Shown: piece after piece, positions 39,901 to 52,109 of the stretch
Layout of the letters: every line of letters begins with the position of its first letter
How positions within the stretch are numbered: position 1 is the first letter of the stretch
Assembly: GCF_036417845.1 (NCBI RefSeq)
Contig: NC_089978.1
Location: 87,786,007-87,850,006, forward strand
DNA length: 64,000 nucleotides
Direction: 5' to 3'
DNA from: Apteryx mantelli
Taxonomy: Eukaryota; Chordata; Aves; Apterygiformes; Apterygidae
Translations under genes and position numbers: made by a program
Notes under the pieces: model-generated
Databases searched by the model: none
Told to the model about the DNA's origin: nothing
The model's input: the letters and a program-made list of their open reading frames with translations, nothing else

Positions 39901-41785
39901 AGATTTTCTTTCACTGGGTAATATAAAACCTTATTATTGTAAGCAAAATATACAAAATATTACGGAATGAAATTATATATGAATTAAATTATAACATACA
40001 GATGCAGCTATAAGTCCTATAAAAAGTGCATAAGACTTTTCTTAATTATCCAAACTAAAAATTTTTCAAATGATCCAAATTAGGAATTTGAATAATATTA
40101 TCATCCAAAGGCATGAGAAGCCTGATGTTTCATACCCAATTTCTACAGGAAAACTTAAGTCATAATATTACATAAATCCATTACAAGACCAGCTTGTGCA
40201 TATTAATGAAAAGTCATTTTACACAACTCTTCAAACAACAATATTTAATCATTTTCATGTCAAAATCACTGTTGCTCACCACCATTTTTTTCTTTAAGTA
40301 TAAAACCAAACATTTTAAAAAGCAGCAGTTTATATCCACAAGTTTAATGAATAACTGATCTTCTTTAAAAAGGGAAAACCATGTGCTATGTAAAATACTT
40401 TCTATTATTATAATGAAATGCAGCAAGAAGAAAAACTTGTATTTCCAAGAAATCTCTTCTCTCAGAATAATTAACTTTCAAAACAAAGCATTTTCACAAA
40501 ATCTCATTTAATCTTCTTTTACAAAGCATGATATGTTGCACTTCTAAATACGGATTTATAAAATGACAAGTTATCATCTCAACAGGAGGAAAAAATAGAT
40601 GTAATCTGCTATCAGGAAACTCTATGCCAAATTCACACTTTTATTTGCAAAAATGGAACATTTCCGAGATGCCCATTATATTTCTGAGGTACAACTCAGG
40701 AATAAATACTTTATTTACCACAGATGAAGTAATTTATTTTCTTCCAAGGGTGCTGTTAGGAAGCCAGAGCTGTTTATTTCTGGAAACTTGTAAATAGATC
40801 ACTAAAAACTCAAACAGAATTCTTATTGATTATCTCCTATTTCCTCCTGCTCTCCTAACTCTGCCAGCAGCCTCACGAAAGACATGGAAGTAATCTAGAA
40901 ATCTTTATTGCTGGAAAACTATGATGGGACTATCATTCTTGGTATAAAAAATATTTTAATGCAGTTATTTAGAAACCTTAAATAAAAGCATTTCAGTGAC
41001 AAAATATTTTATTAGTGCTTCTGTTTGAGTAAACTGAGCAATGTTTTGGGACTTAAAATTCTTAAGTTTCACTACAGAATCTTTCAGTGTCAGATACCTT
41101 TGTTACAATAGAAGCACATGCCAAGGTAGAGGAAATTATCCCAACAGTAAGGTCCTGCATTGCCAGTTGAGACCCATAAAGCAGTATGCGAGTACAGTGT
41201 AGTAGGTATTTTATATATCTATCCACATCAAGAAGATTATGGGAACTCTGCCAACCATTTGCGAATGTGACCAGTCAACTGAAAACTAAGACTCATCCAA
41301 TTCCTGGCAGGCGGGATGCTTAGCTGTGACACAGGATCTTCGGGATGGAGGCAATTCTAACACTTCATGTGATGATAAACAGATCCTTTGTGTGTGTGAT
41401 TTTTTTTTTTAATCACTCTGAAGTATCACCAGTATCACTCACTCATTCCACAAATTGTGCAAAAATATCCACATTTAAATGCTTTGTATAAACTCCACAG
41501 ACATTCCTGACAAGGTTAGAGTTACTCTGCTGCCAGTAAAGAACTTATGAAACCACTAACAGACAAAAGGGAGAAGTTATTTTGAAAGGATGAAAGCAAA
41601 CAGATAAACTTCAAGAGAACAGATAAAGTAAGCAGCAAGTTCAATGAAATTAGGAAAAGTCCTGCTGCAAAAGCAGGACTATAAAATGTGTCATTCTCTT
41701 TCTCAATGGCAGACAGCTTACAACAGAATGTAGCAAATGATACCACATAAACAGCAAATGAAACAGTGTCACACAATAAAGAGAA
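36957..41785. other. Intergenic DNA, right part
   Basis: From 36957 to about 38.0 kb the sequence is ordinary AT-rich DNA. A GC-rich block follows (separate entry). From about 39.35 to 41.79 kb it is very AT-rich, with many TTTATT words (minus-strand AATAAA), for example near 40640, 40703, 40736 and 41010; this part could be distal 3' UTR of SH3KBP1 if longer polyadenylated forms exist. No gene is recognised. Confidence 0.6.
38025..39345. other. Intergenic GC-rich block with open frames
   Basis: A 1.3-kb block with GC content well above its flanks, in two parts (38.03-38.37 kb and 38.67-39.34 kb). The second holds a 187-codon plus-strand frame (38778-39341) and a 136-codon minus-strand frame (38915-39325) overlapping it; neither resembles a family I know. 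Open frames on both strands are expected in GC-rich DNA because stop codons are AT-rich, so coding is not inferred. It may be an enhancer, a promoter of a non-coding RNA, or an old insertion. Confidence 0.4.
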
Positions 41786-42801
41786 CATTGTGCATGAAAT
41801 AATACAACTTTTTATTCATGTTTTATATTTACTTTTATTTATTTTTGCTTTAATAATGCATATTCTGTTCACTCTGTGCAAAATTGGGGATGGAGGCGGG
41901 CATTTAATTTTTCTAAAGAAAATCAAGCGGAGATGAACATTCAAATTGGAGAGGCCTATTAAAAACAGGAAAGCTAAAAAGCCACAGCTGATAAGGACAA
42001 AGCTGCTCTCAACTGCGCCATTTGTTATGCCACCTGAACACAAATCTGGCTATACTGCCTGAGCAGCTGTACATTAAAAGAGTGACCTCTACCGGTATAA
42101 GTGACAGGAGTCATTATGATAGCTACATTACTGAAATCTGGTTTGCAACCAGCTCCAGTCAGTGCGTGGCAAAGAAAGGCACAAATCATTGCAAAGACCA
42201 GATATTTTGTTTGTTTGTTTTCCTCTTGTAAATACATTATTGTACACAACTTATTCGTAGGGGATTTGGGGACATAAAATTGCATATTTAACAGAACTTA
42301 AAACCATAACAAAAAGTAGGCTGTTCTATCTTGAAGCAAAAATAATCCCTCCAGCCCCAACGTTAACATTCATTCCTGGCTATACGCAGTACAAACATTT
42401 TAAAATCTGTGACAAAAGACAATTAAAAACCAAAAATCAAAATCATAAAGCTTGTAAACAGATAATCTGAAATACACTTTATTTATGGAAAAATATCATC
42501 AAAATAGTACCACTATGGACTAAACTGCCTGAGTTTTCATTTCACCTACGATCTTGAAGTAGAGAGCCTTTAGCACAGTAAGAACAATCTCAGTCACAAC
42601 TAGTGCCACACAGCACTGCTTCATGTGGAAATTTTTTCCTCGTTGGTATTTTTGTTGTGCTATCAAAACTCTTGTGCTAATCCTTCAAATAAAGGGATGT
42701 TGAGGCAATTCTTAAATCATTTGGCACAAAGTTATTTTGGCTGGGGCATAAATTTGAGTCTCAGTCATGATGAATAATGCAACATTCCATCTATCAAGTA
42801 T
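41786..42801 (-). other. SH3KBP1: SH3KBP1 3' UTR (end uncertain)
   Basis: AT-rich sequence immediately downstream of the SH3KBP1 stop codon. Candidate AATAAA signals on the minus strand are at 42483-42478 (about 320 nt after the stop, followed by a T-rich stretch), at 41843-41834 (two overlapping copies) and at 41816-41811. The left boundary drawn here assumes cleavage roughly 20 nt after the signal at 41811; a shorter or longer form is possible. Confidence 0.45.
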
Positions 42802-42843
42802 TCACTTTGATTGAAGAGCTTTCTTTATGTCATTAACTTCCAT
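42802..42843 (-). CDS. SH3KBP1: SH3KBP1 last coding exon with stop
   Basis: Thirteen codons MEVNDIKKALQSK and TGA (42804-42802), identical to the known C-terminus of CIN85. The acceptor is TTTTCTTTTCAG, and entry is phase 0 after the LRLQ codons of the previous exon. This completes the C-terminal coiled coil through which CIN85 trimerises and, in mammals, contacts membrane lipid. Confidence 0.97.
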   Translation of the reverse strand: MEVNDIKKALQSK

Positions 42844-44787
42844 CTGAAAAGAAAAAGATTATTTTTGATGCAATTAGATGTTTTAACTAACTGAGGCACA
42901 GTTGGTACCGCTTGAAAAGCAAATCTTATCCACAGGCGTCAAGCATAGGTTTTATACTACTCTTACTTCCACAGACTTCACAAATTGAAGGGACCTTCTC
43001 AGCTGCATAAGATGACCAGTCATGGCTTTCTCCCTTCAAAGCTAGACAAGTATCAATATTGGGATGTGCCTTAAGACCTTTCAAACTCTTTAAATTACAA
43101 CTTTTACAACATACACAGCTTGTTGCCAGGAATTAGAGGCAGAATGAGCACTGTGTCCCTGCACCGGCTGCTGCAGTTACACGTGGTACAACTAAACAAA
43201 GCCACTGAAAATGAACATCAGTAGTTGAGGAGCAAAACCTAGTGACCCTCTTGCTATAGGGATGGCTCTTGCTATAGGGATGGTACCTTTACACCATTCA
43301 AGCCAGCATCTGGGCATCCTAAGGGCCCTGATGGATGTACAGTGGTGTGGTAAAAGCAGCTGGATGCAGTTATCATCATCTCCAACTGTACACTTGGCCC
43401 CTCTGATGGAGGCTGGAAACCCTGAGGCAGCGATATTAGATACAATCACAAACACCCTCAATGTTTAACTGCACCATTTCTAGCCAGTTTTCTTAAATAC
43501 AGGAACCAAGAGCTGCACTGAGCTGAGTTTATGGCTATCAGCACTGTTAAACTAATGCAACTTCTGGCTGTTTAATTCTCATATTCATTTAAAGCTGATT
43601 ATGCCATCTTAGCTAGCAGCTGAACACTTAGTGGTATAAGCAAGACCTGAACCAGAGTAACAGCATTCAGCTATAACATCATAGCCTTAAAACTATCAGT
43701 GCAGTTCTCAGTATAAAGATTTAAAACCATCCTTGGAGGTAGAATCCAGAGCTCTGAATAGTTTGGCCTGTTAGACTAAAGCAAAAACTGCTATTTAAAA
43801 TGTTGATCCATTTTATCTAAATATGTTTCAATTTTAGCTGAACATGAATTGTGTGTTACTAGAAGCCATACTCCTGTGCAGATGCATACACAAAGTCCTT
43901 TCTGCAGGACTGCAGCGTGCACACTCAACAGCCAAGCAAACATTCATTGAAGGTCCCCAGTTCTGCCAAAGCACTTTACTCAGCAAGAACAGCCCAGAGA
44001 AATTACAATTCAATTTTCCATCCCTAGTACAAAAAAAGCACATTTGACCTGTACCATAAGACTATAAAACATAATCAATACTAAAAAACTTAAGAAGTAC
44101 ATCACTTTTCAAAATCCTGAAAAGCAGTTTCAAAGTAATTCCATACTGAAGCAGCACTGTTAAGGACCGCACTAGAGGCCCGGTTCCACTAATCTCACAC
44201 AGAGAGGGCGGTATGCTCCCTGGCCAAATACTAATTCAATATGACAACTTCTAAAGCTAAGGTACTATACAACATTATGGTAGCAGTAACTGGGCTCTTA
44301 ATTAGAATTCCAGCTTTTATATTGTTCCTAATGCTTCATTAAAGACAACCTGAGTACAGTCTATAAAACAGACATCATAAATCTTATTATCTGAAATCAT
44401 ATTCCAAGTATGTTAAGACTAACTTAACACAAAGTAAAGAACTAGGAGAGAGCAAATCATTTAAAAAGGCAAGATTTCACTTGTGACAAAATTAGACAAT
44501 TAAACTGAGACTAAAAATATACTTTGAAACCTATATTGTGTTCACTTTTTTTGAATCTGCCTATTTGTGTTGACACATTTTTATACAATTAACAGGCTTT
44601 TCAGTAAGAACTCAGTGCTGCAATATATGACAGACTGGCAATGCTACAAAGGGTGTTGTACTTTGGGTGTTTTGTACTCACTTCTAGAAATGTTAAGTTT
44701 TTGATTCACAGGAATCTAAGTATCTTATCAGAGTTGTATGTCCTACAGCTGAGGCTAAATATTTCCGTAACATTATAATTTAAGTAC
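42844..44787 (-). other. SH3KBP1: SH3KBP1 intron before the last coding exon
   Basis: A 1.9-kb intron, donor GTACTTAA and acceptor TTTTCAG. It contains an exact 18-bp tandem duplication at 43248-43283 and nothing else recognisable. Confidence 0.85.
43248..43283. repeat. Exact 18-bp tandem duplication
   Basis: CTCTTGCTATAGGGATGG occurs twice back to back (43248-43265 and 43266-43283) without mismatch. A perfect two-copy repeat suggests a recent slippage event and a possible length polymorphism. Confidence 0.95.
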
Positions 44788-44851
44788 CTGCAATCGTAGA
44801 CGGATCTTCTTTTCTTCATCCAATTCAGACAGCAACTGTTTAATTTCTTTT
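44788..44851 (-). CDS. SH3KBP1: SH3KBP1 coding exon, coiled-coil
   Basis: A 64-nt exon; its first base completes a Lys codon, then KEIKQLLSELDEEKKIRLRL and Q. The heptad spacing of Leu/Ile residues (I, L, L, L, I, L, L) and many charges mark the central part of the CIN85 C-terminal coiled coil. Human has R for the first K. The acceptor is TTTTGACAG and the donor GTACTTAA (44787). It enters with one base and leaves in phase 0. Confidence 0.97.
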
Positions 44852-45925
44852 CTGTCAAAAGAATGCAAAAAAGTTTGGAATGCAAATGTTTAAACTAGTA
44901 AACAATGAAAGATCATCTCTTGGGGACATGTTTTCCACACCTGACTAGCTATCTTTTTTCCCCGAACTAGTCATCAAAGTAAGTATGCTCTGGAATACTA
45001 TAGAATATACAGAGAAGTAATACTATCTATAAAGGAACAAAACCCCCCCAACACTGCTAACAAATAATCGGTTTCCTCCTAAGAACCCTGCATCCACAGG
45101 CTCTGTTCTTGGCTAGCAGTATCAACGTTATATCAGTACCCAGGTACCTTTTCCCATATAAAACGTAAATGGTGGGTTTGGTGGGTTATAGGAACTGGTA
45201 GCACACATCCTGTCCACACTATCATGTATTTAAGCCATTTTACAGCTGCATATCCCTACAACTTCGTTTATTAGACTTAATGACTCGTAAGTATGAATTT
45301 GCTGTCATCTCTTTTGCAAGGAAGAGGAGCACAGTTATCAGGAGCGGACACCTTCTCACGTTCCCACTGACTGACCGGACCCTCGAGACAGCGCCCAGCA
45401 GGTGGAAGCAGACCGTGCCAGAAGTGCCGCAGGACGTCGGCCGCGGCCACCAACACAGGACCTGAGGAAGAGTCAGTCGAGGAGACGAAGCCGCAGTGCT
45501 TTCTGGATACTTCCAGCTTGAACCAGGCCCTCCCACGTTGTCTTCCCCCAAACTCTGTTTATCTCCCCCTACACCCCTGTTCCACTACAATCTCTGCATC
45601 TTGCTTTCCCCTTTCTTTTTCCTGCCTGGGCTACACACAATAGACAGTGTAAGTGAAGGTTTAATTTCCAAGACATTAAATATTCTCAGAAATAGCAAAA
45701 GACCTCTTACAGATTAATAATGCCAGACTTTTTTCCAGAGGTTTTCACCTCTGAACGTGTTCTTTTTGTCAGAACAGTAGAAGAAAATCATTCACAAACA
45801 CAAATGCAAAATCCTTGCAGCATTAACATATATGAAGATTCAAGAAGAAAGAGACCTGGGATACACTCTGACACTGCAAATTTAACAAATACATCCCACC
45901 TGAAGTTGTGATTTATAGCACTTAC
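44852..45925 (-). other. SH3KBP1: SH3KBP1 intron with a GC-rich patch
   Basis: A 1.07-kb intron, donor GTAAGTGC and acceptor TTTTGACAG. At 45.33-45.56 kb it holds a patch with several CpGs (for example GGACGTCGGCCGCGGCC near 45432), unlike its AT-rich flanks. Both strands are open there for 60-100 codons, without recognisable similarity. Confidence 0.8.
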
Positions 45926-46197
45926 TTTTGCTGGTCTTTCATTGTTTCAACAATGGTTCTTAGCTCCTTAATTTGTGTTCTCAGCTCCTCCAGGACGGTC
46001 TGACCTTGGCTCAAGGGCTCAGTCTTTGGCTTTCCTTCAGTACCAAACAGGGATGGGGAATTTGACCTGTGGCCTGTTGTTCCCATAGCAATTGAATGAA
46101 ATCCAGGTGATGGTGAAGGGGAGAGTGATGCTTGTACATTACTGCCACTAGCCAAACCTCCTGGTTTTGGAGGCAAGGAAGTTTTATTTTCAGATAC
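45926..46197 (-). CDS. SH3KBP1: SH3KBP1 coding exon, Ser/Pro-rich linker into coiled coil
   Basis: A 272-nt exon encoding VSENKTSLPPKPGGLASGSN, a Ser/Pro-rich stretch, GHRSNSPSLFGTEGKPK and then LEELRTQIKELRTIVETMKD followed by QQ and two bases of Lys. This matches CIN85 between the CPI region and the C-terminal coiled coil (human LPPKPG, ANSPSLFGTEGKPK, VEELRTQVRELRSIIETMKD). The linker between PPKPG and NSPSLFG is the fastest-changing part, as expected for a disordered segment. The acceptor is TTTGTTTTAG and the donor GTAAGTGC. Entry is phase 0 and exit phase 2. The first half of the coiled coil begins around the EELRTQ residues. Confidence 0.97.
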
Positions 46198-48559
46198 CTA
46201 AAACAAACAGAATCACTTTTAATATGTGGAGAAAACTTTATGAAAAGCAGTTCTCTAACAAACACTAAGCATTTTACTGCTCTGTAGTAATGTTGAAAGT
46301 ACAAAATGAAATATCAACAGTATTGGCCAAAGCACGATAGATGCAACAGTCAGTCAAATTATCTTTGTACATACGTATCAGAGGGGGTCCAATTTGGACC
46401 CATAAGATCAGACAGTTTCAGTAGGAGTTTCCACAATTGTTAAAACCAACCAGTGAAATGAACAACTGTGAAATGAACTCTGAATAACAGATACTTGGTG
46501 TTTCTCTCAGAAGTTTGTGAGAATATGCCAACACCCATGAATGTGTCTTTCAGAGCACAAAATTGTAGTGCCCAGATTTCGAGCTGCATTTTTTGCAAAT
46601 TACATGTATGACCTCCAACTAACCATTGAAGGGTTCTTCTACAACACCCAACACTGTTTTAAAAGTAAGAAATGTGTTACACTTTCCCCTTAGTATTACA
46701 AGAAGAGGTAAACATTCCTTAAGTCCGCTTGTTGGTATGACATATAAAGACAAATAAACTCCATGACTTCAGAGTGATAATATATTAATAAGAAATGTAA
46801 GAATTACATAACTTCACTGTACTGTCTGATGTTAACTGAAGCATGTGAGAATCCTTGCAACTATCAAAGGCAGTATTAACCTAGTCACTCCGAAAATCTG
46901 TGGCTTAGCTCAGAAGGACCCCATGCTTCTTGAATTGCAATCCAATGCCCTCTACATTAGACAAGGTATAGAAGATCTGAAGTCCACCTACCACATATGG
47001 CTAGTCGCTTTATTGCATACACAGAAGAGTGTACAAGTACAGTTATCACAGCAGCAAGTAAGGTGAGTCTTAATTATTTGTCATACTGTTATTTGGTAAT
47101 GCTAAAATGTGCATTTTATGGTATTGACCTGCAGTATCTGAAAATCTGATTTGGCCCAGGGTAAGACAAAAACACCAGACAACATTCCAACTTCTCTTGG
47201 GGAAAGAGATACTGAAATTGAACAGCAAACAGGGCAAGATTTTGAGGCAAAAAAAGGTATGGAAACTGAAGGAGATATATCGTAAGAGAAGACTTGGGGA
47301 CTGTGGCAGTAGCATTAGCTAGACAAAGAAACTGAGAGAAAGTTAGTAGTCAGATGAAAATCAGGGGAAATTGTGTTGGGAAGACTGGGACCCACTGAGT
47401 TCTGCAGAAAAGTCTTCCCCACCGCATGAATGGGACCGAGTACAGAACCCGTCCCAGACAAGCACTGCATAAACAAGGGTTCTGTGGAAAAACAGTGTGA
47501 GCATAAAACCAAAAATGGCATTAAATCACTCCAGTGGCTTCAATGCTTGACTTTGTGACATTAATAATTTAATTCTTTTAAAATTTTGTATGTGTGTGCA
47601 TACACGAGTAACGTGTACCTATCATCGGACCTTTCACAGATAATAATCCTTACATCGTTATTTAATCTTTACAGAACGTAAGTTTCTTTTGGACTGAACA
47701 GAGATGTTAGGCCAATTTCAAACCTGAAGCAAGTAAATAAAGCACAACTAGAGTCAACCACACTGAATACCTTATTTCAGAGCTTAAATGGCCATTTGCA
47801 GCTACTTTCTGACAGCAGTATACTCATTTTACAGGCATATCTACACACAGTTGTCATGCCAGCACATCATTTACAACTGTTGGCCCAAGAGTATTGGTTA
47901 ATTCAAGTGCTCCCAGAAGAGGGAGCTATATAGCAAAACATTATCTTTGTAACTTGATCACAGACATGCATGCCTTCATCTTTCAAAAAATTGTTATACT
48001 ATTAGCATGTAATGCCTGTATTACGAAAAGTATCAACATGTACTAAAAAGAGCTCCAACCTCTAGAGCCTGATCTACAAACTTTCTGTAATATTTGATTG
48101 TTTTACAGTTTTATTAATTTACAATAAGAATGGCACAAGCCTGTAAGATGGACAGAGTTGTACTGGTATAAAAGGTGCTTATACTTGCAAATTTAAATTC
48201 ACATATACTTAGAATGGGTCAAAGAGACGCATTTTGTCTACTCGCAGACTCTCCTAATGTATACTCAATTTACAGCTGCAAAAAAGGGTTGCTGCTTCTG
48301 AAACTTGCTTCCCTACCTTCTCTGATTCTGTAAAACGTACTTACACTAGAAGGATTATAGTAACAGAGATATTTTAACTGTGCCATTCACTTTAATTTTG
48401 CATTTCAAACATGGAACAATCTTAATATTTTTTAAACTTCTTTAAAGGGCTAGTTACCAAGGTGACTATTGGATTAAATTTAAAAAATAAGTATTTGAAT
48501 AATATTTTAAAAATTAATGCATGCAATAAGGTTAAGCAGACACATTCCAATCAACTTAC
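46198..48559 (-). other. SH3KBP1: SH3KBP1 intron
   Basis: A 2.4-kb intron with donor GTAAGTTG after the ISQ codons and acceptor TTTGTTTTAG. A 17-nt near-perfect palindrome (GGGTCCAATTTGGACCC, 46385-46401) lies near its 3' end. No repeat family or exon is recognised. Confidence 0.85.
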
Positions 48560-48685
48560 TTGTGATATTGTAACCGTTCTTGATTTCCTTGACACTTCAA
48601 TAGTTTTCTGTGTAATGGAAACATGTTCCTCCTTCTCATCTTCAGGACTTGGTGAGTCAAAGAAATCTGGGCTTGAAAGGGAGGA
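48560..48685 (-). CDS. SH3KBP1: SH3KBP1 coding exon
   Basis: A 126-nt, 42-codon exon: [20 protein letters not shown], then [20 protein letters not shown] and SQ. Human CIN85 has [20 protein letters not shown] at this place and SKTVTISQ at the end; the middle ([11 protein letters not shown] here) differs more. The acceptor is GTCTACGTAG and the donor GTAAGTTG. Both junctions are phase 0, so skipping the exon would keep the frame. The acidic and Ser-rich composition indicates a disordered linker. Confidence 0.97.
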
Positions 48686-49992
48686 CTACGTAGACAAAAC
48701 ACAAATACAAACACCCCAAGAGGGGGAAGAAATGCAGATATTTTCATTGAATAAGAACTTAACATAGGTAGCAGAAAAGCATTTATGTGATAACATTTTT
48801 TTCTAAGCTACCATTTTCAAGGGTAACAAAGCTTACAGTCAGGACACTACCCCACTTTGGTTTTTTAAGTCATGTTTTCAAGGCTAGAATGCTTTCAAAG
48901 CAGTCACAGAACAGGAAATACTTAGAGCCGGATTCAACGTAAAGTTACACTTTTGCATTGATTATATTGTAACACGAAAGCACATTCCTGTCCACAAGAA
49001 GAGCTCTACCTATTTGGCTAGGACACTGTGCACTGCACTGCGGGGATGTCAGGCCCACCACCCGGGCGGTTCTGTGCACAGCTCCTTCAGAGGGCTCACG
49101 CTGCCACCTGTGCCTGCTGCCAGCACTGCAGGGCTGCCTTACACACTGCCACTTTGTAAGGCGGCAAATGAGGGGCAAGTTCTTTCCACCCTTTGTCTCT
49201 TTCCCCATAGATTTTACAGGGGAAGAGAAACCTTTCAGCTTGTCTTTTAGGTTACTGTATTTATGTACATAGCCAATTCTGAAAGCTTTTCACAACAATG
49301 CTTTTAGCCTCCCTCCACTCTGTTTTTCTCAGCAATAAGAATATGGGTAACCTTGAGTAGTTGCTCTCATTCCGATACGCCAGAATGCAAAAAGCATGAA
49401 AGCAAACCCCAAAACCAAAAGAAAAAGGCACTGAAAAACTGAGCATTGGTTTCCAAAGAACGGATTATGAGGCCAGCTTGTCTTAAGATGCACATTAGAG
49501 AGTGAAATTTAAATCACTCTTACATTTACAATAGTGAGCTTAATGAGAAGAAATGCATGATGGCCCATGAGAGGTGCTGAAGGCTGACAGTGGTCTATTT
49601 GTCCTAAAAAGTCTGTTACGTGTCCTAGAGAAAACAAGAGATTTCCTTTGGGAACTGCTTTCAGAATCCTTGATACTTAGCACAAACTGGTCTATTCCAA
49701 AGATTTTTATGAAGGATTTTTCTGGCCTTGGTCATGGTTGGCAAGAAATACCTGGCAGCACCCAAACGAGGGGTACAACTCCTATAAGGAAAGGACTGTT
49801 TTAAACATTAGTATTCAAAACACTGGCAGACTTTTGACACTGATTTTCCTAAGCTGCATTTCCCTGCCTCCCTGTACATGTGAAGAAATGGCTGTGAAAA
49901 CGTAGGTGAAAGTACCAAGGAACACAGACAGTAGAAGAAAAAAAAAAATCAGAAAATAAAATCTTTCTAAAAGAAAAGGAAAATTAACTTAC
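48686..49992 (-). other. SH3KBP1: SH3KBP1 intron
   Basis: A 1.3-kb intron with donor GTAAGTTAAT and acceptor CTACGTAG. A moderately GC-rich patch at 49.01-49.16 kb holds short open frames on both strands. Nothing is recognised in it. Confidence 0.85.
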
Positions 49993-50102
49993 AGATGTGA
50001 GAGACTGGGAGGGTGGTCTCCTGCCAGTAGCTTTTGGTCTGGTTGTAGTTGGATGATTAAGCTTCTCAGCAATTGGTATTACAGAGTCAAAACCTTCCAA
50101 GT
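49993..50102 (-). CDS. SH3KBP1: SH3KBP1 coding exon with capping-protein-interaction (CPI) motif
   Basis: A 110-nt exon; its first two bases finish an Asp codon, then [20 protein letters not shown] and [33 protein letters not shown] fits the CPI consensus L-x-H-x-T-x-x-R-P-K-x6-P, through which CIN85 and CD2AP bind the actin capping protein CapZ and control barbed-end capping. All key positions (L, H, T, R, P, K and the distal P) are present. Human differs mainly in SVVSSTEKLSHPTTSRPK. The acceptor is ATTTTTAAG, a rather T/A-rich one, and the donor GTAAGTTA. Entry is phase 1 and exit phase 0. Confidence 0.97.
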
Positions 50103-52027
50103 CTTAAAAATATAAAATAGAATTGATTTGATTTTCTGATGGATGTTCTCAAAGGGAAAAAATCAGAACTTTTTTAAATTTCAAAGAAATCAAATCCCAT
50201 TTTCTCCATTGTGTCACAGTATTTTACACGTTCAGACACCATCCTGTCACTAACAAAAAATTGGAAGCCAAAGACAGCTGTAATCCAGTCACCCTTGCCA
50301 AGCACACTTACCCTTCCATCTCAAGCACAATAAAGCAGAGGGGAATGCTCGAGCAGCCTTTGGTTTTGTTTACACCCAGTACAGTGAAAGCTAAATGACA
50401 ACATGGGTCCTGTGGCATGAAATCGAAAACACAGTTTCAAAAGTTCCTTCTCGCTATTAGAGAGAGTAGTAAAATTTTCTTCTGAACATTTGGAGACTGA
50501 AGACAGCGTACACATTGCCTCAAGATCTGTCACATCAGCGCTACATCTGCCACAGCCCACCCCATTGCTTATGGGATCACAGAAAGAGAATGACTGGGCT
50601 GGGAGGGACCATGAAACTGTAGATGAGAGGAGTATCTTCGATAGCCCAGAGCTTAAGACAAGTAAAACACCAAGAGACTCCTGAAACTGAAGGAGAGCCC
50701 AGGAAAGCCAGGTCTACCGGAATAAAGTCTTGACTGTCTTTATGGCTAATGGAATACACTGGGGGAGTGTTGGTTTACTGAATCCAGCCACGTGGTAGCA
50801 TGTTTACGTGAAAGACTGATGTGATGGGTGAAGGAATAATGCAGCTTGTGAATACATGGCTGAATCAAATGGCATAACACCATTCATCTATTTTTACGGG
50901 TTGTATCAATCAATTTCAGCTACCTCCATTTCAAAATACTCCACTGCATATGTTAAGCAGAAATTATACAGAAAACGTACAAGAGACACTAAAGACTTGA
51001 TAAATCCAAAGTTCTATAAAACTGCTTTCAGATATGAATCAAATGCTGAAAGTCTATTCATTATTCAGAAGCTATTTTTTATTGCACAACACGTAGGAAA
51101 AACCAGCCGTTAATAGTTATATATACTGGGCACCTAATTTTCAGAACTGTTAAAAAACAATGAATCTCTGAAGATTTGTTGCCTTATTACAACCCCCATA
51201 CAACATTACAGAATGGAAAAACAAGCCTATTACTGGGTCAATAAACTATGCACACTGAAGGACACTCCAGCTGATTCCAAGTACTCATGATTTGGCTGCT
51301 AGGAGTTAAAAGGGATCAGACATTCTTTATTTAGCAATATTCTTTCATCTCCAGGAAAAAAAAAGAGAGACTTCTTTCAATAACCCTAAAATAGTCTAGG
51401 GTTATTCACCTCCAAACACCACTCTATCTTTGGAGCAACTCTTCCTATATATAACCAGTGACCCCACAGTCCTCTACCAGGTATTTCTCTCTTTGCTTTT
51501 TTATTGACTGTTGCAGCCTGCATCCTAAGGTAAAGTCTGTCACTGAGGATTTGACAATTCAAAACTTCAAATATATCCACAGATCAGGTGAGGCTACAGT
51601 GCTTTTAAAGTAAGAATGAACTAACATCAATGGATTATACAAAACCTCTCTAGAGTCCTACAGAACTTCAGGATTTGGGGAGAAGAGATACGGAAGGAAA
51701 AATTTATCTTCTGGAAAAAATTTAGCCCACATGGGAGATCTGCTTTCCAGTAATACCCAGTTTGAAGTTGAGGCATGAGATAGCTAAATGACTTGCTTAA
51801 GATCACACAGCAAATCAATGCACATATTTTAATAAATTATCTTTGTTTTCATCACTCTGTGTTACAGTACTTTGTTAAGTTGCACAGCAAGAAAATATTG
51901 CCATCAAAAAATATACACTCGGTTGTATAAACATGTGAAACTTGTGTACATCGGTAAAAATGCTAGCTGAAGCAATCCTTCCCTCTGTCCCCAGCCACTC
52001 TTTCCAACCTAATTGGGTTTTATTTTT

Positions 52028-52109
52028 GAATTAGTTTAAATCCAGCTTATTTTCACTAATTTTCACTATTTGTTTTCTCCGAATTAATTTAAATCCAACT
52101 TATTTTCCA
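52028..52109. repeat. Imperfect direct repeat, 53-bp period
   Basis: GAATTAGTTTAAATCCAGCT at 52028 recurs as GAATTAATTTAAATCCAACT at 52081, both followed by TATTTTC. Two copies of about 29 bp are separated by a T-rich spacer that itself repeats TAATTTTCACT. Confidence 0.8.

Noticed and set aside
46385..46401. 17-nt palindrome GGGTCCAATTTGGACCC
   Set aside because: Short palindromes of this size occur by chance in tens of kilobases; no associated element or site.
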